Assembly (NCBI RefSeq): GCF_013410955.1
Contig: NZ_JACCCG010000009.1
Coordinates: forward strand, 1 to 34,363
DNA length: 34,363 bases
Source: Microbacterium sp. AK009
Lineage (GTDB): Bacteria > Actinomycetota > Actinomycetes > Actinomycetales > Microbacteriaceae
Direction of reading: 5' to 3'
In this document: in pieces, positions 26,696-34,268 of the stretch
Position numbering within the stretch: the stretch's first letter is position 1
How the letters are laid out: each line of letters starts with the position of its first letter
Program-made: the position numbers and the translations under genes
The notes under the pieces: model-generated
What the model saw: only the letters and a program-made list of their open reading frames with translations
Told to the model about the DNA's origin: nothing
Database searches by the model: none

Positions 26696-28629
26696 ACCCC
26701 CTCACCGAGCCCGCGACCCGCACGCGACAGCCGCTGCTCGACGACGCGGTCATCGTGCTGCGCGCCCCCACGCAGGTGTGGTCGCGCGAGACCGGCGACG
26801 CCGGCGCGGGCGCGATCGACGGGATCTACCACGGCGACGTCCGGCACGTGCGCGAGCTGGAGCTCTCCTGCGACCAATCGGAGGTCGAGTGGATCTCCGT
26901 CGCGCCCGACGGCCCGTCGCGCGCGGTCTTCAGTGCGGTGCTGCGCGGTCTCGACGACGACACCCCCGACCCGAAGGTCCGCCTGCTGCGGGAGCGCGTC
27001 GTCGCACCGGGCGAGGTGCGCGAGACCTGGACGCTGCGCTCAGCGCGCGACGAACCGCTGTCGGCGACGCTCCGGCTTCGCCTCGGCGCCGAGTTCGCCT
27101 CGCTCCACGACGTCAAGGCCGGCCTCCCCGAGGCGGCGCTGACGGAGGTTCGAGGGACGGAAGCCCAGGGGACGGATGCCACGGCGACGGCCCGTTCTCA
27201 GACCGCCTCGTTCACCGTCGACACCGAGGACGGCGTGATCGAGGTCGACGGATCCGACATCCGGGCGGCATGGTCGATCGCCCTCCCCGCCCGCGGTGAG
27301 GCGACGGTGTCGTGGCGGATGGCTCTGGACGACACCACCGCAGTCGTCTCCGGTGCGTCGCAGCCGAGCCGCATCGACCTGGCGGCCGCACTGGGGGCGG
27401 CACGCGGCGGCGATCCCCGTCTCGGCCGATGGCTCGAGGTCGCCCTCGGCGATCTCGACGCGCTGAGGCTGACGCTCCCCGATGCACGGGACGACGCGTT
27501 CTACGCCGCGGGCGCGCCCTGGTTCTTCACGCTGTTCGGGCGGGATTCGCTCTGGGCGGCACGCCTCTCTCTTCCGCTCGACGTCGGCATGGCGGCATCC
27601 ACCCTCCGCGTCCTCGCGCGGCTGCAGGGCGACCGGGACGAGCCCGACTCGGCGCAGGAGCCGGGCAAGATCCTCCACGAGCTGCGTTCGACCACGCTCG
27701 AGCAGCCGGGCGAGGGGATCGCCCTTCCCCCGTTGTACTACGGCACGGTCGATGCGACGGCGCTATGGGTCTGCCTCCTCGCCGACGCGTGGCACGCCGG
27801 AATGCCCGAGGCCGAGGTCACGGCCCTCTTGCCGACGCTGCGCGCGGCGCTCGGATGGCTCCTCGACCACGGCGACAACGACGGCGACGGTTTCATCGAC
27901 TATCTCGATCGCACCGGGCACGGTCTGGCCAATCAGGGGTGGAAGGACTCCGGCGATTCGATCCAGTGGCGCGACGGCCGCCTGGCGGAGGGGCCGATCG
28001 CGCTGTGCGAGGTGCAGGGGTACGCCTATGAGGCCGCCCTCGCCGGCGCCGAGATCCTCGAAGCCCTTGCAGGAGACGCCGACGAGGCCGCTCGCCTGCG
28101 GGCGTGGGCGGGCGAGCTGCGCGAGCGTTTCGCCGCGGCCTACTGGGTCCAGACCCCTGAGGGGCGGTATCCGGCGGTAGCGCTGGACCGTCACAAGCAG
28201 CCCGTCGACACCCTCACCAGCAACATCGGTCACCTGATCGGCACCGGCATCCTCGACGCCGACGACGAGGCGCACGTCGCCCGGCTGCTCTTGGGCGCGT
28301 CGCTCTCGAGCGGGTTCGGGATCCGCACCATGTCGACCGGGGCGGAGGGCTACTGGCCGCTGTCGTATCACGGTGGGAGCGTGTGGACGCATGACACGGC
28401 CATCGCCGCGCACGGGATGCTGCGCGCCGGCCTCCATGCCGAGGCGCAGCAGGTCGTGGCGGGCATGCTCGCCGCGGCAGAGGCGTTCTCCTATCGGGTT
28501 CCCGAGCTCCACTCGGGCGACCCGGTCACCGAGGTGTCTCGCCCGGCGCCGTACCCTGCGGCGTGCCGCCCGCAGGCGTGGTCGGCGGCCGCGGCCGTCG
28601 TGGCGCTGAGCGCCCTCGAGGGGCGCTGA
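26692..28629 (+). CDS. Glycogen debranching-type glycoside hydrolase
   Basis: A 645-residue protein. The N-terminal beta domain resembles GDE_N (ITERIM: DGIYHGDVRHVRELEL near residue 42). The C-terminal part is an (alpha/alpha)6 barrel of the amylo-alpha-1,6-glucosidase type, with PWFFTLFGRDSLWAARLSLP near 280, LPPLYYGTVDATALWV, GWKDSGDSI, and SYHGGSVWTHDTAIAA near the end. GRDS and the later Asp/Glu-containing motifs contain likely catalytic acids. No signal peptide, so it acts in the cytoplasm on the imported oligosaccharide. The start overlaps the permease stop by 4 bp, which makes it the operon's processing enzyme. Exact linkage specificity is unknown. Confidence 0.85.
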   Translation: MNPLTEPATRTRQPLLDDAVIVLRAPTQVWSRETGDAGAGAIDGIYHGDVRHVRELELSCDQSEVEWISVAPDGPSRAVFSAVLRGLDDDTPDPKVRLLRERVVAPGEVRETWTLRSARDEPLSATLRLRLGAEFASLHDVKAGLPEAALTEVRGTEAQGTDATATARSQTASFTVDTEDGVIEVDGSDIRAAWSIALPARGEATVSWRMALDDTTAVVSGASQPSRIDLAAALGAARGGDPRLGRWLEVALGDLDALRLTLPDARDDAFYAAGAPWFFTLFGRDSLWAARLSLPLDVGMAASTLRVLARLQGDRDEPDSAQEPGKILHELRSTTLEQPGEGIALPPLYYGTVDATALWVCLLADAWHAGMPEAEVTALLPTLRAALGWLLDHGDNDGDGFIDYLDRTGHGLANQGWKDSGDSIQWRDGRLAEGPIALCEVQGYAYEAALAGAEILEALAGDADEAARLRAWAGELRERFAAAYWVQTPEGRYPAVALDRHKQPVDTLTSNIGHLIGTGILDADDEAHVARLLLGASLSSGFGIRTMSTGAEGYWPLSYHGGSVWTHDTAIAAHGMLRAGLHAEAQQVVAGMLAAAEAFSYRVPELHSGDPVTEVSRPAPYPAACRPQAWSAAAAVVALSALEGR

Positions 28630-28641
28630 CGACCCGCCCGC

Positions 28642-29118
28642 TCAGTCGACCTTGCTCACGGTGCCGCCGGTGAGGCGCACCAGCTCGCCGAAGGTGAGCG
28701 GGAAGACGGTGTGCGGCGTCCCGCCGGCAGCCCAGATCTCGGGGTACTGCGCGAGATCCTCGTCGACGACGGTGGTGAGCGCGGCCGGGTGACCGGTGGG
28801 TGCCACTCCCCCGATCGCCTGGCCCGTGGCATCCCGCACCTGCTCGGGGGTCGCACGTCGGATCGACTCGCGACCCAGGCGGGCGGCGAGTGCAGCCGTG
28901 TCGACGCGGTGCGCACCGCTCGTCATCACCAGGAGCGGTTCGCCGTCGCTCCAGAACACCAGGCTGTTCGCGATCGCCCCCACCTCGACACCCAGCGCCT
29001 CGGCGGCGAGGAGTGCCGTCGAAGCCGCATCAGGGAGCACGACGATCTCGCCGGCGATTCCGGCGGCGCGGAGGGCGTCATGGACCAGGCGACTGCGGGG
29101 CGGGAGCGAGGAGGTCAT
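28642..29118 (-). CDS. YbaK/EbsC-type aminoacyl-tRNA deacylase
   Basis: A 158-residue single-domain protein of the YbaK/ProX editing family, which removes mischarged amino acids (such as Cys on tRNA-Pro). Characteristic pieces are EVGAIANSLVFWSDGEPLLVMTSGAHRVD near residue 48, then TGQAIGGVAPTGHPAALTTVVDEDL near 95 and AAGGTPHTVFPLTFGELVRLTGG at the end. ATG 29118 lies 7 bases after a minus-strand TAGGCT and lacks a ribosome site, so it is probably leaderless. It is convergent with the debranching gene and divergent from the next gene. Confidence 0.9.
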   Translation of the reverse strand: MTSSLPPRSRLVHDALRAAGIAGEIVVLPDAASTALLAAEALGVEVGAIANSLVFWSDGEPLLVMTSGAHRVDTAALAARLGRESIRRATPEQVRDATGQAIGGVAPTGHPAALTTVVDEDLAQYPEIWAAGGTPHTVFPLTFGELVRLTGGTVSKVD

Positions 29119-29182
29119 GACCGTCAGCCTAGGGTCGGAGGTCGCCGATACCGTGGCGCCGACACACGACAGGAGGAGCGTC

Positions 29183-29620
29183 ATGACGAAGTTGTTCACT
29201 CCCGGAGACGCGATGCACGACAACGCGCAGCGGCTGCTCGAGTCGGAGCTGATCGCCTGGTTCACCACCGTCGCCGCCGACGGAACACCCCATGCCGTGC
29301 CGGTGTGGTTCTTCTGGCATGAGGAGGCGGTGTGGATCCTGACTCGGCGCGACTCCGTGAAAGCTCGGCACGTCGCGCGTGGCTCTCGCGCTCTGGTGCA
29401 TCTGAACACCCAGGGCCGATTCGGCGCGGATGTCGTCGTGCTGACCGGCTCCGCCCGCATCCTGGATCAATCGGCCGCCGAATGGATCACTCCGGTGCGC
29501 GACCGGTGGGAGGCGAAGTACGCAGACGGGATCGAAGACTTCGGGATGCCGGCGGACACGATCTTGGAGGAGTTCTCCGCGGTCATCTGCATGCGACCGG
29601 AGAAGCTGCTCGTCTGGTGA
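29183..29620 (+). CDS. PPOX-class F420-type oxidoreductase
   Basis: A 145-residue split-barrel flavin/deazaflavin-binding protein of the pyridoxamine 5'-phosphate oxidase-like superfamily. Signature stretches are WFTTVAADGTPHAVPVWFFWHEEAVWILTRRDSVKARHVARGSRALVHLNTQ, and the C-terminal EEFSAVICMRPEKLLVW strand. Close relatives are F420-dependent, but F420 use is inferred. ATG 29183 has a strong AGGAGGAG ribosome site. TACCGT at 29149-29154 may be its -10 box, so it shares the divergent promoter region with the YbaK gene. Confidence 0.85.
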   Translation: MTKLFTPGDAMHDNAQRLLESELIAWFTTVAADGTPHAVPVWFFWHEEAVWILTRRDSVKARHVARGSRALVHLNTQGRFGADVVVLTGSARILDQSAAEWITPVRDRWEAKYADGIEDFGMPADTILEEFSAVICMRPEKLLVW

Positions 29621-29697
29621 ACCCACTGCCGCAGTCGTCGCGGCGCGGTCGCGGCGCGGCGCGGTTGAACCGCGGCCCCGGCGGTGATGCAATGGAG

Positions 29698-29725
29698 TCG
29701 GATGCGGCGAAGCGGCCGCATCCGA
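29698..29725 (+). promoter_or_regulatory. Perfect hairpin in the leader of the leucine dehydrogenase gene
   Basis: Arms TCGGATGCGG and CCGCATCCGA pair perfectly over an 8-base loop, 35 bases before ATG 29761. No T-run follows, so it is not a standard terminator. A leader structure or palindromic operator is possible. Confidence 0.45.
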
Positions 29726-29760
29726 GAGCACGCCCACAAGGCCCGCCGAAAGAGGACGCG

Positions 29761-30834
29761 ATGACGCACACCCTGCCCCTGCCCGATTTCACCCACGAGC
29801 GCGTGGAGGTGATCACGGGGCGGCGCAGCGGTCTGTTCCTCGCCGTGGCCCTGCACTCCTCCGTCCTCGGTTCCGCGCTCGGTGGCGCGCGCCTGTGGAC
29901 CTACCCGCACTGGAGCGACGCGCTCGGCGACGCCCTGCGCCTGTCGGCGGCGATGACGCTGAAGAATGCCGCGGCGGGTCTCGATGCCGGAGGCGGGAAG
30001 TCGGTCATCGCCCTTCCCGAGGGGACGATGCTCGACGCCGACCGCCGGCGGGCCGCCTTCCTCGATCTCGGCGACGCCGTCGAGGCGCTGAACGGCCTGT
30101 ACCGCACCGCGGAAGACGTCGGCTCGACCACCGACGACATGCTGACGGTCCGCGAGCGCACGGAACACGTCGTGGGGCTTCCCGACGCCGTCGGCGGCTC
30201 GGGCGAGCCGGCAGGACCCACGAGCCTCGGCGTCTACGCGTCGCTGCGGGCGACCCTCGAGCGGGTGACCGGCAGTGCGGATGTCGCGGGCCGACGCATC
30301 ACCATCTCCGGCCTCGGTCAGGTCGGCAGTCGCCTCGCGCTGCGCCTCGCCGCCGAGGGAGCGGTCCTGACGGTCACCGATGTGAACCCCGCCAAGCGGG
30401 ACCTCGCCCGTGAACTCGGGGCCTCCTGGAGCGAGCCCGGATTCGAGCACCTCGTTCCCGCCGACGTCTTCGTCCCCGCAGGGATCGGCGGGATCCTCAC
30501 CACCGAGGTCATCGACGACCTCGACGCCCGCGCGGTCTGCGGCCCGGCGAACAACCCGCTGGCCGAGCACGCCGGCGCGGACCGGCTCGCCGCACGGGGC
30601 ATCCTCTACGCCCCCGACTTCGTCGTGAACGCCGGTGGGGTGATCTACCTCGACCTCGAGGCCAAGAAGCTCGGCACGCGCGAGGAGATCATGGACCGGG
30701 TCGCCGGCATCGGCGACACCCTCCGCCGGGTCTTCGACGACGCCGCCGAGCGCGGGATCACCCCGCTCATGGCCGCCGAGGGTCTCGCCGCGCAGCGGCT
30801 GTCGGTCGGCCACCGGGCGCCCGCGATGGCCTGA
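29761..30834 (+). CDS. Leucine/valine dehydrogenase (Glu/Leu/Phe/Val family)
   Basis: A 357-residue NAD-dependent amino-acid dehydrogenase. The catalytic segment AAMTLKNAAAGLDAGGGKSV holds the two conserved lysines (near 68 and 80), and the dinucleotide loop is ISGLGQVGSRLALRLAAEG near 180. CGPANNPLAE and NAGGVIYLDLEA follow. This pattern fits branched-chain amino acid (leucine or valine) dehydrogenases of about 360 residues rather than the longer glutamate enzymes. It interconverts branched-chain amino acids and 2-oxo acids. GAAAGAGGACGCG precedes the ATG. It is convergent with arr after a 17-base gap. Confidence 0.88.
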   Translation: MTHTLPLPDFTHERVEVITGRRSGLFLAVALHSSVLGSALGGARLWTYPHWSDALGDALRLSAAMTLKNAAAGLDAGGGKSVIALPEGTMLDADRRRAAFLDLGDAVEALNGLYRTAEDVGSTTDDMLTVRERTEHVVGLPDAVGGSGEPAGPTSLGVYASLRATLERVTGSADVAGRRITISGLGQVGSRLALRLAAEGAVLTVTDVNPAKRDLARELGASWSEPGFEHLVPADVFVPAGIGGILTTEVIDDLDARAVCGPANNPLAEHAGADRLAARGILYAPDFVVNAGGVIYLDLEAKKLGTREEIMDRVAGIGDTLRRVFDDAAERGITPLMAAEGLAAQRLSVGHRAPAMA

Positions 30835-30851
30835 TCGAGTGCGGGCCGAGG

Positions 30852-31277
30852 TCAGTTGATGATCTCGGCCCCGCTTGCTGTCAGAGCCGCCAGCCGTCGC
30901 CGCCATTCCTCTCGCGCGTCCTGATCCAGTCTCGTCCAGTCGCTGACCTCTTCCACCACGATGAGCGGTGAATTCGACCGGTAGGACTGCGTCGGGTTGC
31001 CCGGGAACTTCTTGTCCGTGACGTTCGGGTCGTCCTCGACGTCACCCGTCACTTCGACGCGGTAGACGTGCGGCCGGGCATTCCCGGGCCCGAGCATCAC
31101 GGCCAGCTCTGCTGCCAGACCGGCACCGTCCACCGAGGCGGTGAAGTAGACGTGATTCATGATGACGTCGGAGCGGTAGTTCGAGCGGAATCCGGGGCTG
31201 AGGCGATCGCCCGGCGCCAGTTCGGCACGGGTGCCGTGGTAGAACGGTCCGTCGTGGAGACGAGGGTGCGCCGTCAT
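30852..31277 (-). CDS. arr: Rifampin ADP-ribosyltransferase Arr
   Basis: A 141-residue enzyme of the normal Arr size that ADP-ribosylates rifamycins using NAD and so inactivates them. Hallmarks are DGPFYHGTRAELAPGD (His-Gly-Thr of the NAD site), PGFRSNYR, MNHVYFTASVDGAGLAAELA and the highly conserved DDPNVTDKKFPGNPTQSYRS. Such chromosomal genes are common in environmental actinobacteria and confer intrinsic resistance. Base composition does not differ from neighbours, and no mobile element adjoins it. ATG 31277 starts a short lead-in (MTAHPRLH) before the conserved domain. Confidence 0.95.
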   Translation of the reverse strand: MTAHPRLHDGPFYHGTRAELAPGDRLSPGFRSNYRSDVIMNHVYFTASVDGAGLAAELAVMLGPGNARPHVYRVEVTGDVEDDPNVTDKKFPGNPTQSYRSNSPLIVVEEVSDWTRLDQDAREEWRRRLAALTASGAEIIN

Positions 31278-31327
31278 CCGCTCATTATGCGCGTGCCGCG
31301 CGCGGCACGACAGACCCGCGAAAACAA

Positions 31328-31356
31328 GAAGAGCCCGCCCTCCGGGCGAGCTCTTC
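31328..31356 (-). terminator. Rho-independent terminator downstream of tRNA-Ala
   Basis: GAAGAGC...GCTCTTC and inner CGCCC...GGGCG form a strong stem. On the minus strand the stem is followed by TTGTTTT. It ends the tRNA transcript before arr. Confidence 0.75.
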
Positions 31357-31362
31357 TCGGAT

Positions 31363-31438
31363 TGGTGGACCTGAGGGGATTCGAACCCCTGACCTCTTCA
31401 TTGCGAACGAAGCGCGCTACCAACTGCGCCACAGGCCC
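31363..31438 (-). tRNA. tRNA-Ala (anticodon CGC)
   Basis: A complete cloverleaf on the minus strand. The acceptor GGGCCTG pairs with CAGGTCC (one G-U); the D arm contains GCGCAGTTGGTAGCGC; the anticodon stem CTTCG/TGAAG encloses loop TTCGCAA, giving anticodon CGC; and the T arm is AGGGG-TTCGAAT-CCCCT. The 3' CCA is encoded (31363-31365). The CGC anticodon reads GCG, a common alanine codon here. Confidence 0.95.
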
Positions 31439-31503
31439 GAGAACCTCCGTTACATTATCACCCTCGCTGGGTGACCGACGAATGCCGCGCGCTCACCCGG
31501 ACC

Positions 31504-32403
31504 TCACGCGCCGGCGGCGCGACGCTCGAGCAGGCGACGAACGTGATCCTCGATCTCCGCGTCGTCGACGTAGCCCATCTGAGCGAAGTCCGGACCCGCC
31601 TGCGCCGCGCGCGCCGCGCGCGCAACCTCGATCGACGGGGGGCGCTGAGCTTCGGCGCGCATCCGCGCTGCCTCGGCGACCGCGGCCTGACGGAGCTCCT
31701 CGCGAGCATCCTCGACATCGCGCACGGCAGCGGCCTGCGAGCCGACCGACACGGTGAGGGGCTTCGGCAGCTCGCGGGGTGCCCATGCCGCCCGCTGGCG
31801 AGCGGCCGGCAGGGCCACATCCTGAACTGCCGGCGCCTGACGGACGACAGGAACAGCGGATGCCGCGGACCGGCGCGCCACCCGCGCGGCGACGCGCGCC
31901 ATCTGCGCCAGGACTGACAGAGACACCACGACGAGGCTCAAACCCCCGATGAGTGCGCCGACCGCACCGGTCGACACGGTCAGCCATGCACCCCATCCGG
32001 TGAGAGCCAGACCACCCAGACCCAGCGTCGTCGCGACGAGCCGCACGCGGCGACGAGCACGAGCCTGACGGGCTTCCGGAGCGGCCTTGGCCGCGGCCTT
32101 CTCGGCGCGGGCCCGTTCGAGATCGATGCGGGCCTGTTCGAGAGCAGCCTCTTCGCGTTCGGCCATCGCGCGCTTCGCGAGCTTCTGCTGCGCGGCGGCC
32201 GTGCGGGCTGAGAGCTCGAGGCGGACCTCGGCCGGCGTCTCACTCGTCTCTGCGAGGACCCGCAGAGCCTGGTTCAGCCGGACGGCGTTCCGCTCGGCGG
32301 CGTCGAACTGACGGCGGCTGTGCCATGACGGCAGCAGGTAGACCAGCCACAGCAGCACCGCCACGAGCACGATCACCCCGCCACCCAGCACCTGTCCGCC
32401 CAT
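31504..32403 (-). CDS. Membrane protein with coiled-coil, unknown function
   Basis: A 299-residue protein. Hydrophobic helix 1 is near residues 4-23 (VLGGGVIVLVAVLLWLVYLL). A charged helical stretch likely to form a coiled coil follows (residues about 60-110: QKLAKRAMAEREEAALEQAR). Two closely spaced helices come next (VRLVATTLGLGGLALTGWGAWL and GALIGGLSLVVVSLSVLAQM). A long Ala/Arg-rich, probably disordered C-terminal tail ends DAEIEDHVRRLLERRAAGA. ATG 32403 lies 7 bases after a minus-strand TACCGT and has no ribosome site; in-frame ATGs at 32409 and 32424 are alternatives. The family is not recognised. Confidence 0.75.
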   Translation of the reverse strand: MGGQVLGGGVIVLVAVLLWLVYLLPSWHSRRQFDAAERNAVRLNQALRVLAETSETPAEVRLELSARTAAAQQKLAKRAMAEREEAALEQARIDLERARAEKAAAKAAPEARQARARRRVRLVATTLGLGGLALTGWGAWLTVSTGAVGALIGGLSLVVVSLSVLAQMARVAARVARRSAASAVPVVRQAPAVQDVALPAARQRAAWAPRELPKPLTVSVGSQAAAVRDVEDAREELRQAAVAEAARMRAEAQRPPSIEVARAARAAQAGPDFAQMGYVDDAEIEDHVRRLLERRAAGA

Positions 32404-32473
32404 GCGCATAACGGTATGCGACACCGGCTGGCTGGCCCGGCAAGGCGGTTGCGTGTCGCCCCGTGGATTCGCC

Positions 32474-33340
32474 TCAGATCTCGGCGAGGGCGGGAAGAAC
32501 CTCGTCAGCCACGCGTGCCACCCGTCCGACGGGGTCGTCGGGAGAGGCTCCGAGCACGACCTGGGTGATCCCGAGGGCCGACAGCTTCTCCATCTGGGGG
32601 AGGAACCCGGGGTCGTACGGATCCGAGAACGCGGCGATGACCGTCTTCTCGATCGCGTCGTAGTCGGTGCCGAGGCGATCGCAGTGCCCGCGAAGAACGT
32701 CGAGGAGGTACGCGACCCGCTCGGGGTCCGCGGTGGTGAGGTTGACGATCTGCGCGTACTGCGCGACCAAGCGCAGGGTCTTCCGCTCCCCCTGACCGCC
32801 GATCATGATCGGCGGGTGGGGCCGCTGGATCGGCGCCGGGCTGGAGAGCGTCTCCTCCAGCGCGTAGTGCGTGCCCCGGTAGGCGCCGGTGTCGTCGCTC
32901 CACATCTGCAGCGCGATCTGCAGCGTCTCCTCCAGTCGTTCGAAACGCTCGGCAAGCGGCGGGAAGGGCACGCCCAGGCCCCGGTGCTCCCGGTCGTACC
33001 ACGCGGCGCCGATGCCGAGCATCGCGCGGCCTTCGCTCAGGACATCCAGGGTCGTGACGATCTTCGCGAGCAGTCCCGGATACCGGTACGTCACACCGGT
33101 CACGAGTGGACCGATCCGCATGGAGTGCGTGTGCGCGGCCAGGAAGCCGAGGGTCGTGAAGGCTTCGAGCATCGGCTCCTCGGCGGGGGCGACGCGCTCC
33201 ATCTGGAACCAGTGGTCCATGACGGTGAACTGCGTGAATCCGCCCTGCTCGGCGGTGCGGGCGGTGCGACCGAGCACCTCGGGGAGGGTGTCGGGAGCGC
33301 CGGGGACGGAGAAGTTCCAGAAGTGGAGACCTGCCTGCAT
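32474..33340 (-). CDS. LLM-class F420-dependent oxidoreductase
   Basis: A 288-residue luciferase-like TIM-barrel protein. Typical sections are LGRTARTAEQGGFTQFTVMDHWF near residue 23, GFLAAHTHSMRIGPLVTGVTYRYPGLLAKIVTTLDVLSEGRAMLGIGAAWYDREHRGLGVPFPPLAERFERLEE (a conserved block near 65-135) and PPIMIGGQGERKTLRLVAQYA near 178. It would carry out a hydride transfer with F420 or FMN. The substrate is unknown. The family is abundant in actinobacteria. Confidence 0.88.
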   Translation of the reverse strand: MQAGLHFWNFSVPGAPDTLPEVLGRTARTAEQGGFTQFTVMDHWFQMERVAPAEEPMLEAFTTLGFLAAHTHSMRIGPLVTGVTYRYPGLLAKIVTTLDVLSEGRAMLGIGAAWYDREHRGLGVPFPPLAERFERLEETLQIALQMWSDDTGAYRGTHYALEETLSSPAPIQRPHPPIMIGGQGERKTLRLVAQYAQIVNLTTADPERVAYLLDVLRGHCDRLGTDYDAIEKTVIAAFSDPYDPGFLPQMEKLSALGITQVVLGASPDDPVGRVARVADEVLPALAEI

Positions 33341-33529
33341 GCCGTCACGTTACGACTGCGCCGAGGCGTGCGGCCGGAGTTTCCAGGAGTTTTCGCCTGA
33401 CGTTCACCGCGGGCGAAATGGTCGCTGCGGGCTCGCTTCCGTGCGGTCGGTCGTCGGGTCGGATTCAGATGATCCGGGATGCCAGCGCCGAGCCGTGCCT
33501 GCGCGCAGTGAGGGTCGCGGGACGCGTGC
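33341..33529. other. Gene-free spacer
   Basis: No coding signal, hairpin with T-run or repeat was seen between the luciferase-like gene and the possible small membrane gene. It may contain the promoter of the luciferase-like gene. Confidence 0.3.
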
Positions 33530-33735
33530 TCAGTGCCTGCCCGAAGCCACCCGTCGCGACGGCCGCAGCGAACCGATCGGCATCATCGGCACCGCCAGAC
33601 CGGCGAACATGATCAGGGGCAGGAAGCTGCTCGACACGACAGCCAGGACTACGCCCAGGACCGCCAAGCCGATCGCGAGGACCAGACGGTGACCTTCACC
33701 CAGGCCGGAACCACTGCCGGTGTCACGCTGCTCAT
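33530..33735 (-). pseudogene. Small two-helix membrane protein gene, apparently frameshifted
   Basis: A leaderless-type start (TACGCT, then 7 bases, then ATG 33735) opens MSSVTPAVVPAWVKVTVW, a plausible cytoplasmic lead into a membrane helix, but this frame stops after 28 residues. The helical part (LVLAIGLAVLGVVLAVVSSS, then FLPLIMFAGLAVPMMP) continues in a different frame, open to a stop at 33530. A one-base indel near 33685 would join them into about 68 residues. If there is no frameshift, only the second frame is coding and its start is unclear. Function unknown. Confidence 0.35.
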
Positions 33736-33971
33736 GCCCGAAAGCGTAGTCGCCGCCACTTCGGTACCCACGAGACGCACACGACGTTCTCAGCAGCATC
33801 CGCCTCGGGTTCTTCGCACCCGAGGGTTCTCCGAAGCAGCCACCCCGCGTTCTCAGCACGAGCCACGCCGTCGTGCCCTCGCGTTGCGCGTGCCGTCAGG
33901 GCTCCCGTGGCCTCACATGGGAGTCACACGCGCGCGGGTTCTCGCGGCTCGTCAGAGGGACGCGGGTGTCG

Positions 33972-34106
33972 GGGTTCCCAGAACGGCGGGTCGCCAGAGC
34001 GGTGGGCTCCTCCAACGGGGAGGGTCGCCCGAGCGGGAGGGTCGCCCGAGCGGGCGGGTCGCACGAACGGCGGGTCTCCAGAACGGCGCGGTCGTCAGAA
34101 GGGCGC
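33972..34106. repeat. Degenerate tandem repeat, about 8 units of 16-18 bp
   Basis: Units follow the pattern GGGTCGCCCGAGCGGGA, with variants such as GGGTCGCCAGAGCGGT, GGGTCGCACGAACGGC and GGGTCTCCAGAACGGCGC. The two units at 34022-34055 differ by a single base. The array lies at the 3' end of the HNH endonuclease fragment and overlaps its stop. Unit lengths are not multiples of three, so it is not a protein repeat. Confidence 0.7.
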
Positions 34107-34268
34107 GGGCGCGTGTGGGTCGTCGACCGGTTCGCTGGTGATCCGGAATTCGGTGCCCGGGTTGGTCCATGTCGCCCAGAGGTCGTCGGGGAGGTCTTCT
34201 TCGGGGGTGAAGTGCACCCCGTGTCCTGGTGGGTTGTCGGTGTAGACCCGCCCGGTGGGGGAGGTCCA
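34095..34268 (-). pseudogene. HNH endonuclease (DUF222 family), C-terminal fragment
   Basis: The minus strand reads WTSPTGRVYTDNPPGHGVHF and further EEDLPDDLWATWTNPGTEFR, ending DDPHAPAPF and a stop at 34095. The TWTSPTGRxYxxxPP pattern is the usual end of actinobacterial DUF222-HNH proteins, just after the HNH motif. The gene is cut at 34269 by the IS3 5' end, so no HNH residues remain in the window. It parallels the N-terminal fragment at 95-375, but orientation relative to the IS differs and no single original gene can be rebuilt from this sequence. Confidence 0.7.

Noticed and set aside
23423..28629. A missing ATPase gene as a sign of a broken transporter
   Set aside because: Actinobacterial sugar importers of this class commonly share one ATPase encoded elsewhere, and all present genes are intact and coupled.
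29698..29725. Intrinsic terminator before the leucine dehydrogenase gene
   Set aside because: The stem is strong but no T-run follows on either strand, so it was recorded as a leader palindrome.
33972..34106. CRISPR array
   Set aside because: Units are contiguous, 16-18 bp and degenerate, with no unique spacers and no cas genes in the window.
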